Shown: positions 42,970 through 52,364, counted from the first letter of the stretch. The stretch: 64,000 nt of DNA from Candidatus Nitrospira nitrosa (GCF_001458735.1 NZ_CZQA01000001.1:744001-808000), one strand, 5' to 3'. Notes: generated by a model from the letters alone, not told the origin. Numbers and translations: made by a program.

Positions 42970-45728
42970 ATACACGTACGATGAGAACAGTTCGTCCGCT
43001 CTACATTCCGCCCCTGGAGGCCGATCACACTGAGTTCGGCTCGCTCATCATGCGAGATGGATCGACCGCTGCAATTCGGCCGGCTGAACCGACCGATGCA
43101 ACACTGTTGCAACAGTTCGTCAGCCGCTTGTCACCCGAGTCCAGACGCCACCGGTTCTTTTCGGAGAGCCTACCTCCGGTCGAGGCCGTCGCCAGTTTGT
43201 GTCATTCTTCAGATCCCTGTTCCCAGTTCACATTGATCGTGACACGAATGTGGGAAGGGCAGCAGCACATTATTGCCGCCGGGTCCTACTGGGCGAAGGA
43301 TGCACAAACAGCCGAGGTGGCAATGGCCGTGGATGACGGCTTCCATGGGAAAGGGCTAGGAACGCTGCTACTGGAACGACTGGCCCTCGTCGCCATCCGA
43401 CACAATTATTCCCACCTGTGGGCTGTCACTCACGCAGACAATCTGGCTATGCGCGAAGTGTTTCGAGAATCGGGGTTTACATCGCATGAAGCCTATGAAG
43501 GCGACGACATGGAAGTGGAACTGTCGTTGATTCCCACGGAAACGACCGTCACTCGCGCCGAGGTCCGAGAACGGCTTGCCGCCACCGCGTCGCTCCGACC
43601 GTTTTTCCACCCACGCTCGGTGGCACTGATCGGTGCCTCGCGCGATCCCAAAAGTATCGGCTATCGACTTCTCGAGGCACTTCGAGCCAATGAATTTCAG
43701 GGCGCCATCTATCCGGTCAATCCAAATGCTTCGGAGATCGCTGGAGTCCCGGTCTATCACTCAGTTCATGCGATTCCTGAGCCCATCGATCTCGCCGTCA
43801 TCGCCGTACCACGGCAAGACGTCTTATCCGTCGTCGATGAGTGTGCGGGTAAAGATGTTCGGGTATTGGTGGTCATTACGGCAGGCTTTGCCGAAGTGGG
43901 AGCTGACGGAGTGGCACTCCAGAAACAGCTTCTTGAAAAGGTCCGGCAGTACGGGATGCGCATGGTTGGGCCTAATTGCTTTGGGATCTTGAACACAGCC
44001 CCCGATGTACAATTGAACGCGACCTTCACCACGCTGTTTCCCCCACGAGGTCGTGCCGCTATGTCGTCGCAGAGCGGCGCCATCGGGATTGCGACTCTTG
44101 CCGGCGCACGGCGGTTCCACTTGGGCATCTCTTCTTTCGTGAGTGTGGGAAACAAGGCCGATGTGTCCACCAACGATCTGTTGCAGTATTGGGAGGAAGA
44201 CCCAGCCACACATGTCATCCTGCTCTATGTCGAGTCTCTCGGCAATCCGCGAAAATTCGCCCGTATCGCGCGACGCGTGAGCCGTCGCAAACCGATCGTT
44301 GCGGTCAAAGCGGGACGATCACAATCAGGGCGACGGGCGGCCAGTTCTCACACCGCAGCTCTTGCAGCTAGCAATGTGGCCGTCGACGCGTTGTTCCATC
44401 AAGCCGGTGTCATTCGCACGGAATCGCTCGAAGAATTGTTGGCGCTGGCCGATGGTTTATCGAATCAACCCCTTCCTCCGGGACGACGCGTGGGAATCAT
44501 CACAAACGCCGGAGGACCGGCCATTCTTTGTACCGACGCCTGCGAGACAGGCGCGTTGGTTGTTCCCGAACTGTCCACCCAGACCAAGGCAAGCCTAGCA
44601 ACATTTCTCCCCTCTGCCGCCGCCTTAAGCAATCCTGTCGATCTGATTGCCTCCGCCACGCCGGACCAGTACGCCAAAGCTATTGAAACCCTCCTATTGG
44701 CGGCGGAGATCGATGTACTCATCATTCTGTATATATCCGTGGCTGTAACCGACACGGCAGACATCGCCGACGGTATCCTGGCTGGAATTGAAAATGGGCG
44801 GAAAGCAGGCGTGACGGCTAAGCCCGTGCTCATTGGTTGGATGGCGGAAGGAGACCTGGACCGTACGTTTCACCTTCAAACGGAGACCATCCCGGTCTAC
44901 CACTTACCGGAAACGCCTGCACTCGTGCTCAGCAAATCGACATCTTACAGGGAATGGCAGCAACAGCAGCCGGGGATGGTTCCTGACTTCGATGATCTGG
45001 ATCTTTCTACCGTGCGAAAGATCTGTGCCGACGCGCTCTCGTGCCGCGGAGCTGGTTGGTTGACGACCGAGGAGACACGAAGAGTTCTGAGTGCGATCAG
45101 ACTTCCTGTTCAGGCTGGCGGTGTGGCCAGAACAGCCGATGAAGCAGTCGCCATGGCAGGGCAAGCCGGCTATCCGGTTGCCATCAAACTGGCCTCGCAT
45201 CAGATTGTCCACAAGACCGAGGTCGGTGGCGTGCAGTTGAATCTCACGGACGAGGAGACCGTCCGTAAAGCATTTGAGTCGATCAGAACACGACTCTCTG
45301 AGATCAACCAGCGCGACGCCATGGATGGGGTACTCGTGCAGTCGATGGTGACCGACGGTGTGGAAGTCATGATCGGCGTTACCGACGACCCGGTATTTGG
45401 CCCTTTAATTGCGTTCGGCCTTGGGGGGATTCACGTTGAAATTCTTGGTGATGTGCAGTTTCGCATCACGCCCCTCACCGATCGTGACGCGGCAGAAATG
45501 ATCAGAGGAATCAAAGGCTATCGGCTGCTGACCGGCTATCGCGGACATCCTCCGGCGGATTTGGAAGCGTTGGAAGAAACCCTGCTGCGGGTATCTCGCC
45601 TCGTTGAAGAAATTCCAGAAATCCGTGAACTCGACTTGAATCCGATCTTCGCACTCCCACCAGGCCAAGGCTGTCGTATCGTGGATGCGAGGATACGAAT
45701 CGATCATCACAACCTGCGACCTTCTTAA
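42954..45728 (+). CDS. GNAT / ADP-forming acyl-CoA synthetase fusion
   Basis: A 924-aa fusion. Residues about 25-195 are a GNAT domain (RDGSTAAIRPAEPTDATLLQ; VDDGFHGKGLGTLLLERLAL; HADNLAMREVFRESGFTSHE). The remainder is an ADP-forming acetyl-CoA synthetase: CoA-binding domain (HPRSVALIGASRDPKSIGYR), ligase domains (MVGPNCFGILNTAPDVQLNA, SSQSGAIGIATLAG), the phospho-His region (GRRAASSHTAALAASNVAVD) and a C-terminal ATP-grasp domain (GYPVAIKLASHQIVHKTEVG, EIRELDLNPIFALP). Such proteins either make ATP from acyl-CoA or act as protein acetyltransferases (PatZ-like); the phospho-His is kept, so the ligase could be active. Confidence 0.92.
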   Translation: MAGALDTRTMRTVRPLYIPPLEADHTEFGSLIMRDGSTAAIRPAEPTDATLLQQFVSRLSPESRRHRFFSESLPPVEAVASLCHSSDPCSQFTLIVTRMWEGQQHIIAAGSYWAKDAQTAEVAMAVDDGFHGKGLGTLLLERLALVAIRHNYSHLWAVTHADNLAMREVFRESGFTSHEAYEGDDMEVELSLIPTETTVTRAEVRERLAATASLRPFFHPRSVALIGASRDPKSIGYRLLEALRANEFQGAIYPVNPNASEIAGVPVYHSVHAIPEPIDLAVIAVPRQDVLSVVDECAGKDVRVLVVITAGFAEVGADGVALQKQLLEKVRQYGMRMVGPNCFGILNTAPDVQLNATFTTLFPPRGRAAMSSQSGAIGIATLAGARRFHLGISSFVSVGNKADVSTNDLLQYWEEDPATHVILLYVESLGNPRKFARIARRVSRRKPIVAVKAGRSQSGRRAASSHTAALAASNVAVDALFHQAGVIRTESLEELLALADGLSNQPLPPGRRVGIITNAGGPAILCTDACETGALVVPELSTQTKASLATFLPSAAALSNPVDLIASATPDQYAKAIETLLLAAEIDVLIILYISVAVTDTADIADGILAGIENGRKAGVTAKPVLIGWMAEGDLDRTFHLQTETIPVYHLPETPALVLSKSTSYREWQQQQPGMVPDFDDLDLSTVRKICADALSCRGAGWLTTEETRRVLSAIRLPVQAGGVARTADEAVAMAGQAGYPVAIKLASHQIVHKTEVGGVQLNLTDEETVRKAFESIRTRLSEINQRDAMDGVLVQSMVTDGVEVMIGVTDDPVFGPLIAFGLGGIHVEILGDVQFRITPLTDRDAAEMIRGIKGYRLLTGYRGHPPADLEALEETLLRVSRLVEEIPEIRELDLNPIFALPPGQGCRIVDARIRIDHHNLRPS

Positions 45729-45766
45729 ACTCACTCAAGCTAAGTATAGCGATCGTTGGGCCAGTG

Positions 45767-46216
45767 TTACTGCTCCGGATGCGGGTCTTTTCTGATCAGC
45801 GCGAGGTAGAGCAGCGTATCGGCGAGGTCTTGGTCGGTCATGGTGGGGTCGGGAAACATGCCGGTGCCGGGATGGCCTTCTCGAATGGCGCGGGCTCGCT
45901 CTTGATTGGTTTTCAAATGCAATGCATCAGGATTGCGCAAATCCGAGGGAGGCGGATTCAGCTTGGCGATAAGCTTAGCGGTGTCCGCTTCCACTCGGGG
46001 TATCCGATACAAGTACCCATCGATCCCATGGCAGTAGTAACACACGCCTTTGCCATTAAAGATATCTCGCCCTCGCAGGATATTTCCTTTTAACTTCCCG
46101 CTCGGTGGACTGGCTGGAGCTTCAGCCCACACATCATGGGTTACGGATACTGTCTCTACTCCCAACCAGCCCGCAAGCAGGATACCGCATACGGTCAACC
46201 AAACTTTCTTGTTCAT
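45767..46216 (-). CDS. Monoheme c-type cytochrome
   Basis: A 149-aa exported cytochrome. The start at ATG 46214-46216 (MNKKVWLTVCGILLAGWLGV) gives a signal peptide or anchor. Heme site CYYCH in GKGVCYYCHGIDGYLYRIP; distal Met probably in GHPGTGMFPDPTMTDQD. The region between (IAKLNPPPSDLRNPDALHLK) is longer than in the other small cytochromes. It is the last gene of the leftward run and is convergent with the synthetase fusion gene. Confidence 0.9.
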   Translation of the reverse strand: MNKKVWLTVCGILLAGWLGVETVSVTHDVWAEAPASPPSGKLKGNILRGRDIFNGKGVCYYCHGIDGYLYRIPRVEADTAKLIAKLNPPPSDLRNPDALHLKTNQERARAIREGHPGTGMFPDPTMTDQDLADTLLYLALIRKDPHPEQ

Positions 46217-46304
46217 TTGGTCTTTCTGGCCTGTCTCATCCAATGGGTTGCTGGGCGTATCTGTTCACCGTGCCCAGCCAGAGAGACCGAGCTCATCTAA
46301 TCAA

Positions 46305-46784
46305 TCAGTGCCCACTGCAGCAGGTATTGCCCCGGTCTTCCGGAATCGTCTTCATCGTGGTGAAGATCGTGTCGCGCTCGTCCGCATTGGTAACGTTATC
46401 AATGGCAGGATAAAGCGCCTTCTCTTCCTTTCTATTGTGAGAGCCCAAGAGGTTGAGCAAAGCCTGCTCCTCTTGATCACTATTGAGATCCTGGCTCTCC
46501 ACTTTCCGATGAATCGCATCAAGCAGCTGCTTGATCTGCTCATGCTCAAATCGCATCACGGGGGTCGGCCCGTCCTCGATCATCCCGGTTTTCTCTTCCC
46601 ACATTGGAAACAGCAGCTCCTCTTCCCAGACGATATGCCGTTGGAGCCCGACTTTGAATTCTTTGAATGCGTCCTTCGCCTTGGCAAAGTCCGATCGTTT
46701 CGATGTCTGAAAGGTCTTGAACAATTCATCCAGCCGGTCATGATCCTCCGCGTACAATGCCGTGATCGTGTTCTGCTCGCTCAT
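46305..46784 (-). CDS. Hemerythrin-domain protein
   Basis: A 159-aa non-heme di-iron protein. The ligand pattern is visible: AEDHDRLDELFKTFQTSK, LQRHIVWEEELLFPMWEEKT, MRFEHEQIKQLLDAIHRK and LGSHNRKEEKALYPAIDN. It ends in CCSGH, an unusual Cys-Cys-His tail that might bind a metal. The ATG at 46782-46784 follows GGGGGA. Hemerythrins bind O2, NO or repair Fe-S clusters; this one could be YtfE-like, but the N-terminal ScdA domain is absent. Confidence 0.9.
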   Translation of the reverse strand: MSEQNTITALYAEDHDRLDELFKTFQTSKRSDFAKAKDAFKEFKVGLQRHIVWEEELLFPMWEEKTGMIEDGPTPVMRFEHEQIKQLLDAIHRKVESQDLNSDQEEQALLNLLGSHNRKEEKALYPAIDNVTNADERDTIFTTMKTIPEDRGNTCCSGH

Positions 46785-46851
46785 TGATTCCCCCGTCATA
46801 CCCACACAGGTACCTTCAGTTCGCTATCACACACCGGCAGACTCGAGAGTC

Positions 46852-47154
46852 TTATCGCTCTCTCCGCTCCCGTATCGCGTCTTTGCCTGCTTGCAAAGCC
46901 GCTTCCACATCAGCCCGGCGCTCATCGACAAATTGTCTACCCCGATTGATCACTTCATCAAGCGCCGCCCGCGCCTCTTTGGCTTTCTCGATCACCTCGT
47001 CCTCCGTCTTTCTTGCATACCCTTTGATTTCTCGCCGGGTATCCTCGCCGGACCTCGGAGCCAGAAGAAATCCGGTCATGATCCCCATCATGGCGCCGCC
47101 GAGAAATGCCAACGCTACTGCCAGTCCTGAATCCTCATCGTTACGAGTCGTCAT
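46852..47154 (-). CDS. YtxH-domain protein
   Basis: A 100-aa protein with one N-terminal membrane helix (GLAVALAFLGGAMMGIMTGF) followed by the glycine/Leu-Leu-Ala-Pro motif (LLAPRSGEDTRREIKGYARK) of the YtxH family. The rest is a highly charged amphipathic helix (DEVIEKAKEARAALDEVINR, DVEAALQAGKDAIRERRER). The ATG at 47152-47154 follows GGAGGG. Family members are linked to general stress responses. Confidence 0.9.
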   Translation of the reverse strand: MTTRNDEDSGLAVALAFLGGAMMGIMTGFLLAPRSGEDTRREIKGYARKTEDEVIEKAKEARAALDEVINRGRQFVDERRADVEAALQAGKDAIRERRER

Positions 47155-47341
47155 GGTCGACCCTCCTGGATAACACATGGTTCATCTCTGTCAACGCGCT
47201 GTGCCGGACGAAGCTCATCACGGCACAACGACCACAGCTTACTAAAGGAATCAGTTGGAATACCACCCCCACAGGCAAAATCTCACGACGATTTCGCCAC
47301 GCTGCGTAACGCTGAACATCGTCGGCAGAAATGATGCAGGG

Positions 47342-47701
47342 TTAGCCGAGGGGGTTGAATGGCGCGAATGTCCGAATATAGTTCAGCACATCTCGAATTT
47401 CTTGCTCGGACAACCGATCTGCCCACCCATGCATCGGACTGAAGAGCACTCCTTGTTTGATCGCGAGATACAACTCCCTGTCGGTCCTTGCCCGTGTTTT
47501 CGGCGCGAGAAAATTCGCCGGTGGAACGATCAACTCCTTAATATCAGGTCCTAGCCCATCACCAGTGGTTCCGTGGCAACCGGCACAGTGCTGTTGGAAG
47601 ATTTTCTCCCCACTCTTAGTGTTTCCAGAGTGGCTCTGAGCCAGAGCCCACGAGACCATCAACGTAAGTACCAGCACGCTCATCAGAATCCGTACATACA
47701 T
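47342..47701 (-). CDS. Monoheme c-type cytochrome
   Basis: A 119-aa exported cytochrome, paralogue of 42190-42549. Signal MYVRILMSVLVLTLMVSWAL; heme site CAGCH in FQQHCAGCHGTTGDGLGP; distal Met in GVLFSPMHGWADRLSEQEIR; final helix VLNYIRTF. The DIKELIVPPANFLAP segment also matches. It lies 52 bp downstream of the Spy-like gene on the same strand. Confidence 0.93.
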   Translation of the reverse strand: MYVRILMSVLVLTLMVSWALAQSHSGNTKSGEKIFQQHCAGCHGTTGDGLGPDIKELIVPPANFLAPKTRARTDRELYLAIKQGVLFSPMHGWADRLSEQEIRDVLNYIRTFAPFNPLG

Positions 47702-47753
47702 GCATTCCCCCTCTTCCCGAGAACATCCGGTGACCAGAGCGCTACCTCAAGCA

Positions 47754-48350
47754 TCAATGCTGATGTTGTTGCCCTCCGCCGGCTCCTCCACTCCCATGAC
47801 TGCCACTTCCCATAGATCCCATCATGCCACCCATCATCCCACCATGGCCCATCCCGCCGCCTCCGTGCTGGCTACTACTCTTCATGTGTTCATGGACCGC
47901 ACGTTCTTTTTCGCGTTGGTCAGGGGTCAGGAGAGAGGATGCCTGGCGCTTCGCCTTGATCTCAGCAAACAGGCAGGCGGCTTCTGATTTTTTCAATTGA
48001 TCCACTTTGGCTTGAATTGTATTGAGATCGGATTGCTCATCATCCACCAGTGCCTGCAGCTCGAGCTTGGCGACTTTCGTATCCGCTTCTATCCGAGCCT
48101 CCGTCCGCTTGAAATCCAATTGCACGGACTTGAGCTTGCTGACTTGCTCCTGCGTCAGACCGATCTCCTTGGCATGCTTCAGCAGATGTTTGAGATAGTG
48201 CCCCTCATGCTCCCCCTCTTCAGCCTGATCGTGGCCACCGTGCATCATCATGGCCTGGCCCTCGGCCACAAGCGTTGGAATCGCCGCTAGCACGGTGAGC
48301 AGGGCGGCTCCAGTCAATCCAGCTATCCATGTTCCCTTCGACGTTCTCAT
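47754..48350 (-). CDS. Spy/CpxP-like periplasmic protein with a His/Met/Gly-rich tail
   Basis: A 198-aa periplasmic protein. Signal peptide WIAGLTGAALLTVLAAIPTL, cleavage near EGQA. The helical body has LTQEQVSKLKSVQLDFKRTE and LLTPDQREKERAVHEHMKSS, both LTxxQ-type motifs of the Spy/CpxP/CnrX family. The N-terminal MMMHGGHDQAEEGEHEGH and the C-terminal tail, rich in Gly, Met, Ser and His and ending QQHQH, look like a soft-metal (Cu/Ag/Zn) binding tail. The start follows GGAGGTATGAGTA. It sits among cytochrome genes. Confidence 0.85.
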   Translation of the reverse strand: MRTSKGTWIAGLTGAALLTVLAAIPTLVAEGQAMMMHGGHDQAEEGEHEGHYLKHLLKHAKEIGLTQEQVSKLKSVQLDFKRTEARIEADTKVAKLELQALVDDEQSDLNTIQAKVDQLKKSEAACLFAEIKAKRQASSLLTPDQREKERAVHEHMKSSSQHGGGGMGHGGMMGGMMGSMGSGSHGSGGAGGGQQHQH

Positions 48351-48604
48351 TACTCATACCTCCAGGGTTAGATCAAAAACATCCACTCGCCTCCCGGCTC
48401 CAGAGACTCTCTCACCACGAAGCGCTACAGAAAGTTCATGTGCGATTCTGATGCCGTCGCGAGGGTTCGAGACCGCTCACGGAATCTTCACTGAAAGCCA
48501 GGATTGCGCGGGTGACACCCCCCACACTGAATGTCGATATGGTGCAAGAATACTCACGCCATGTAGCGGTACATGGGGAAAAACGCGCCAATGGCCGAAT
48601 ACCA

Positions 48605-49135
48605 TCACTCGGTCATTCCACCTCTGCGCCCGCGATGCCCCATCCCTTCTCTGCCACCCATGTCGCCGCCAGGTCCCATCCCTTCTCGATGCCCCATCAT
48701 GCCATGCCTCGCAGAGAAGGTTTGCTCGTAGTGAATGAGGGCCCAGATTTCGTTGTCGGACAAGACCGAACCGAATGCGATCATGGCGGTCCCGGGTGAT
48801 CCATACTTGATGGCCCAGAAGACTTCGCCCTCCGTACGATGGTGCCAGAATCCATGATGCTGAAAGTTACGCGGCGCGGGATTCATACTCACCGCTCCCG
48901 GCCCTTTGCCGTCCCCTTCTATCCCATGACAGGTGACGCACCCCCCCTTGCCGTTGTACAGCGACTTACCGTTCTCAATGACTTCAGGAGTATTCGATAA
49001 AGGATTCTTGAGAGCTCTCGCTTCAGCCAGCTTATCTGCCGGCACGACTGGTTGCATCATGTGTCGTTCAGCAGCATCCGCAGACACCGCGAAGTACAGC
49101 GAAGCGACCATCACCATCAACAGACTCGTTTTCAT
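48605..49135 (-). CDS. Monoheme c-type cytochrome
   Basis: A 176-aa exported cytochrome. Signal MKTSLLMVMVASLYFAVSAD; heme site CVTCH in GKGGCVTCHGIEGDGKGPGA; distal Met in GSPGTAMIAFGSVLSDNEIW. The heme region and PAPRNFQ segment match the C-terminal domain of the cytochrome at 50955-52364. The C-terminal 40 residues are low complexity, rich in Gly, Met and Arg (MMGHREGMGPGGDMGGREG-type). AAAGGA and AAGGAG lie just before the ATG. Confidence 0.92.
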   Translation of the reverse strand: MKTSLLMVMVASLYFAVSADAAERHMMQPVVPADKLAEARALKNPLSNTPEVIENGKSLYNGKGGCVTCHGIEGDGKGPGAVSMNPAPRNFQHHGFWHHRTEGEVFWAIKYGSPGTAMIAFGSVLSDNEIWALIHYEQTFSARHGMMGHREGMGPGGDMGGREGMGHRGRRGGMTE

Positions 49136-49177
49136 CTCCTTGTTCCTTTCGTCGATGGGACCAACGGCCTTCCGACG

Positions 49178-50239
49178 TTAGAGATCCAATTCCACCATTT
49201 TACGGTGGAATCGAGTAATGACGTTCGGATCAGGTGTCAGCCTGATCTGAGCTTCGTCCTTTCCTTTGTAGGGCAGCAGGTTCAGGACATAGCGCAAGCT
49301 TTCCAGTCGCGCAGCCTGCTTGTCGTTCGCCTGCACGATGATCCAGGGGCTAAAGGTCGAGTGCGTTTTGCTGAACATTTCCTCTTTGCAGCGGGTATAC
49401 GCATCCCACAGCTCCTGCGCCTTTTCATCAACCGGACTCAGTTTCCACTGCTTGAGCGGATTCTGCCGCCTCGCTTCGAATCGCCTGGCTTGTTCATCCT
49501 TGGAGATAGAGAACCAGAACTTAATGATGGTGACTCCGTCTTCATAGAGCATGTGCTCAAATTCCGGAACCTGCTGGAGAAATCGCTGGTGTTCCTTTTT
49601 CGTGCAGAATCCCATGACCGGCTCGACCACCGCGCGGTTGTACCAACTTCGGTCGAAGAAGACGATCTCACCTCTGTTCGGCAGCTGATGAATATAGCGC
49701 TGGAAATACCACTGGCCTCGTTCTGCGTCGGTCGGCTTCGGCAGCGCCACGACTCGCATCGCACGAGGATTCAGATGCTCGGTGAACCGGCGAATCGTGC
49801 CGCCCTTTCCGGCCGCATCCCGTCCTTCGACCAAAATGGCGATGCGCTCCCCACTGCTTTGAATCCACCGTTGCAGCCTGACCAATTCAACCTGCAACTG
49901 TCGTAAGTCCTGCTCATAGAGCAGAGTCTTGCGAACTTCCTCGATATCGACGGCTTTGTTGGCAAGGAGTTTCAGAAACCCTTTCCTTGTGTTGACCCTT
50001 CGAAGATCATCCGCTGTCAAGACGTATCCCGGTTCACCGATGCGTCCAAGCCCCTGGGCGATCATGGCACTGCGCGGAACCTGGTAGCCGTCTCCCTCCC
50101 TCGGGACCTTCGTGGGAATCGTCTCCAACTCGTTTGCATCCCTACCGGATGCGGACGGCAAGAGGTCATCAATGTCATCGGTATCCGTCTGCCCCTTGCG
50201 ATCTTTTGACTTCCTCGACGATTCTCCGCTCGCTGCCAT
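49178..50239 (-). CDS. ppk2: Polyphosphate kinase 2
   Basis: A 353-aa PPK2 that interconverts nucleotides and polyphosphate. Walker A GRDAAGKGGTIRRFTEHLNP (about residue 140), Walker B-like GEIVFFDRSWYNRAVVEPVM with the lid and Arg residues, FEHMLYEDGVTIIKFWFSIS, and KDEQARRFEARRQNPLKQWK are the classic motifs. The C-terminus (VDEKAQELWDAYTRCKEEMF, STFSPWIIVQANDKQAARLE) fits single-domain PPK2. The N-terminal 60 residues are low-complexity and charged. The ATG follows AAGGAGG. It lies next to cytochrome genes. Confidence 0.95.
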   Translation of the reverse strand: MAASGESSRKSKDRKGQTDTDDIDDLLPSASGRDANELETIPTKVPREGDGYQVPRSAMIAQGLGRIGEPGYVLTADDLRRVNTRKGFLKLLANKAVDIEEVRKTLLYEQDLRQLQVELVRLQRWIQSSGERIAILVEGRDAAGKGGTIRRFTEHLNPRAMRVVALPKPTDAERGQWYFQRYIHQLPNRGEIVFFDRSWYNRAVVEPVMGFCTKKEHQRFLQQVPEFEHMLYEDGVTIIKFWFSISKDEQARRFEARRQNPLKQWKLSPVDEKAQELWDAYTRCKEEMFSKTHSTFSPWIIVQANDKQAARLESLRYVLNLLPYKGKDEAQIRLTPDPNVITRFHRKMVELDL

Positions 50240-50456
50240 GAGAAACCTCCTTGGCCCTAACCCATATTACTCATGAACACTTCTACTGCAATCAGGGATT
50301 CGCTGCGACGACTAGCCTACGATCGGCAGGCTCTCCCCCGGCTACCTCGACGTATTGTTTCAAGGAGGCCTTCGTCCCGCTGGCCTCCGCGTACCCGTCT
50401 CGTCACGCGACTCCGCAATCTCATGACGAACCGCCATGAATAATGCGGGCTAAGAA

Positions 50457-50816
50457 TCAGAACATCACGTTTCGGTCTCGCTCAGCCACGGCCTTGATGT
50501 AGTCCGGCATACCTTTGATAGAAGCACCAGCCACCAGATCCGCCACAGTGACCTGACGAGCCACCGCACAGGCTCCACAGACCCAGATCTGCACACCAGC
50601 CGCCTGAACTGCGGCAAGCAAATCTTTCAGAGGCGTCAAATTCACACCGGTGACATGATCCGCCACACCCTTCCGCCCCAACGTCACCGCTTCATTCCAC
50701 AACCAGAGCACCACATCATGTCCTTGCTCTTTCGCCGTCTTCGCAGCCATGAATGGCAGGGTTGCCATGGTGGGATCGTCGGTTCCTCGACTACCAGAAA
50801 TAATGAATGTTGCCAT
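50457..50816 (-). CDS. DsrE-family protein
   Basis: A 119-aa DsrE/TusD-like sulfur-relay protein. The N-terminal strand FIISGSRGTDDPTMATLPFM and helix precede ILVLW-like GHDVVLWLWNEAVTLGRKGV; VQIWVCGACAVARQVTVADL carries two Cys (CGAC), a possible sulfane acceptor site. The last part ends MPDYIKAVAERDRNVMF. Such proteins relay sulfane sulfur between enzymes. It is the last gene of a leftward group that contains TsdA, YeeE and OsmC genes. Confidence 0.88.
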   Translation of the reverse strand: MATFIISGSRGTDDPTMATLPFMAAKTAKEQGHDVVLWLWNEAVTLGRKGVADHVTGVNLTPLKDLLAAVQAAGVQIWVCGACAVARQVTVADLVAGASIKGMPDYIKAVAERDRNVMF

Positions 50817-50829
50817 TGTCTTCCTCCGT

Positions 50830-50935
50830 GATGAACTGAAGAGCCGATAGCTGATGGCCTATAGTGTACGGCACCGGCAAGATAGCGGAGCACTCGCTCT
50901 TTCTCTCACAGACGAGACACCATCAGCCGTTCGCC
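50830..50935. repeat. Word-like inverted repeat between a cytochrome and dsrE
   Basis: GAGCCGATAGCTGATGGCCT is followed by TATAGTG; the far arm is GAGACACCATCAGCCGTTC, whose complement contains GGCTGATGGTGTCTC. The GCTGATGG word is shared with the repeat at 37098-37166 and, in part, with 56222-56262. Like those, it fills a gap between co-directional genes. Confidence 0.5.
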
Positions 50936-50954
50936 CTTACCCCCCGACACTCAA

Positions 50955-52364
50955 TCACTTCGCCAGACTCCTGATGTAGTGAATCAACTGCCACACCTGC
51001 TCGTCTGGCAGCGAAGCAAACGACATCATTCCGGTTCCCGGTGAGCCATTCTTGATGATCCAGAATAATTGACCATCCGAAATATCCCGCATCATCGCTC
51101 CGCACGTAAAGTTTCTTGGTGGTGGCATCAAGGCTGCTCCCATGAGTCCTTTGCCATCGCCTTGCTCTCCATGACACATCACACAGGCAACGGGCTGCGC
51201 CGTTTTGAGAAACAGTTCTTTCCCCGCTTTGATGGCCCCTGCCGATGACGAGAGCGGATTGGTCTTGGTCAAGAATGTGTCCGGTGCCTTAGCCGTCTTG
51301 CGTGACTGCACACAGGCACCGCTCTGCCCTCCTGCCGCTGCCGGCACCTCCGGAATTCCCTTGAATGTTACCTTCAAGTAGGCGATCACGTCCGCAACCC
51401 CCTGCTGGCCGATCGTGAGCCCCCAGTAGGGCATATTGGGCGATTTCCCGACGGCCACTCCGCCATGGTTGATGACGGTATAGAGATATTCCATCGGAAG
51501 CTTATCGAAGGGCATGTTGGCATGAATGGCGGGCTTAGGTTCCAGTCCCGATGCGGCAGGTCCGTCACCCTTGCCGGTCAATCCATGACATTGGGCGCAG
51601 TATTCCTTATAGAGCACTTTGCCGCGCCCGGCGTCGGCCTGACTGAACTCGGGGCTCGTCCAGGGCTCGTAATACTGAAAGTCCGGGGCCCCCTGAACCA
51701 TCAGATAGCCGATCACCGCGCGAAGCTGTGGCTCCGTTGCGTCTGCGAGAAACTCGCCGCTGTGCGGCACAAAGTCTTGCGGGTTGAGGCCAAAGCGAAA
51801 CAGCCAGTCCTTGTCGTATCGCTGACCGGATTTCTGCAGCGCCGCACTCTGCTGCCCTCCGATCAGTTTGCCGTTCTCTTCGATCGTATGGCAGCCAAGG
51901 CACGCATGGGCCTTATATGCCACCCCTCCGAACGCCACGTCGAACTTGGTCACCTTTGACAGATCGAAGGCTCCGACTGTGACGCGCGGATCCTTGTTGT
52001 GTTCGGCGAAGTAATCGGCGATCGCGCTGGCCTCTCCCTCAGTGACAACCGGGTGTTTCGCCGAAACATCTGTCAGGTCCCATCGATAGCCTTTGACATA
52101 GAGCGGCGCCTCTTTTCCGGTCAGCCAGCGAATAAGCCAGGACCGCTGGTATTTGCTGCCGGCCCAGATCAAGTCCGGGGCCCGGAGGTTGAACCGAGAA
52201 TCGGCTGTTCCTTCTAACCGGTGACACTGCACACAAGTCTGTTGGAGGAGATCCTTGGCGTGAGATTGATCACTCGCAAGAGAAGGATCTTGAAATAGGA
52301 CCAGCAGTCCCGCTGCCAGTGTCACTGCCGTCGCCATCCTCCTTCTCATTCCCTGCAGACCCAT
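50955..52364 (-). CDS. Four-heme c-type cytochrome
   Basis: A 469-aa exported multiheme cytochrome. The ATG at 52362-52364 follows GGGAGGGAGC, then a signal peptide (MATAVTLAAGLLVLFQDPSL). Four CxxCH sites: CVQCH (VQCHRLEGTADSRFN), CLGCH (HACLGCHTIEENGKLIGG), CAQCH (YCAQCHGLTGKGDGPAA) and CVMCH (VACVMCHGEQGDGKGLMGAA). The last domain is close to the cytochrome at 48605-49135. Repeated cytochrome c modules in one chain suggest an internal electron wire; partner unknown. It is downstream of the OsmC gene by 33 bp. Confidence 0.94.
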   Translation of the reverse strand: MGLQGMRRRMATAVTLAAGLLVLFQDPSLASDQSHAKDLLQQTCVQCHRLEGTADSRFNLRAPDLIWAGSKYQRSWLIRWLTGKEAPLYVKGYRWDLTDVSAKHPVVTEGEASAIADYFAEHNKDPRVTVGAFDLSKVTKFDVAFGGVAYKAHACLGCHTIEENGKLIGGQQSAALQKSGQRYDKDWLFRFGLNPQDFVPHSGEFLADATEPQLRAVIGYLMVQGAPDFQYYEPWTSPEFSQADAGRGKVLYKEYCAQCHGLTGKGDGPAASGLEPKPAIHANMPFDKLPMEYLYTVINHGGVAVGKSPNMPYWGLTIGQQGVADVIAYLKVTFKGIPEVPAAAGGQSGACVQSRKTAKAPDTFLTKTNPLSSSAGAIKAGKELFLKTAQPVACVMCHGEQGDGKGLMGAALMPPPRNFTCGAMMRDISDGQLFWIIKNGSPGTGMMSFASLPDEQVWQLIHYIRSLAK

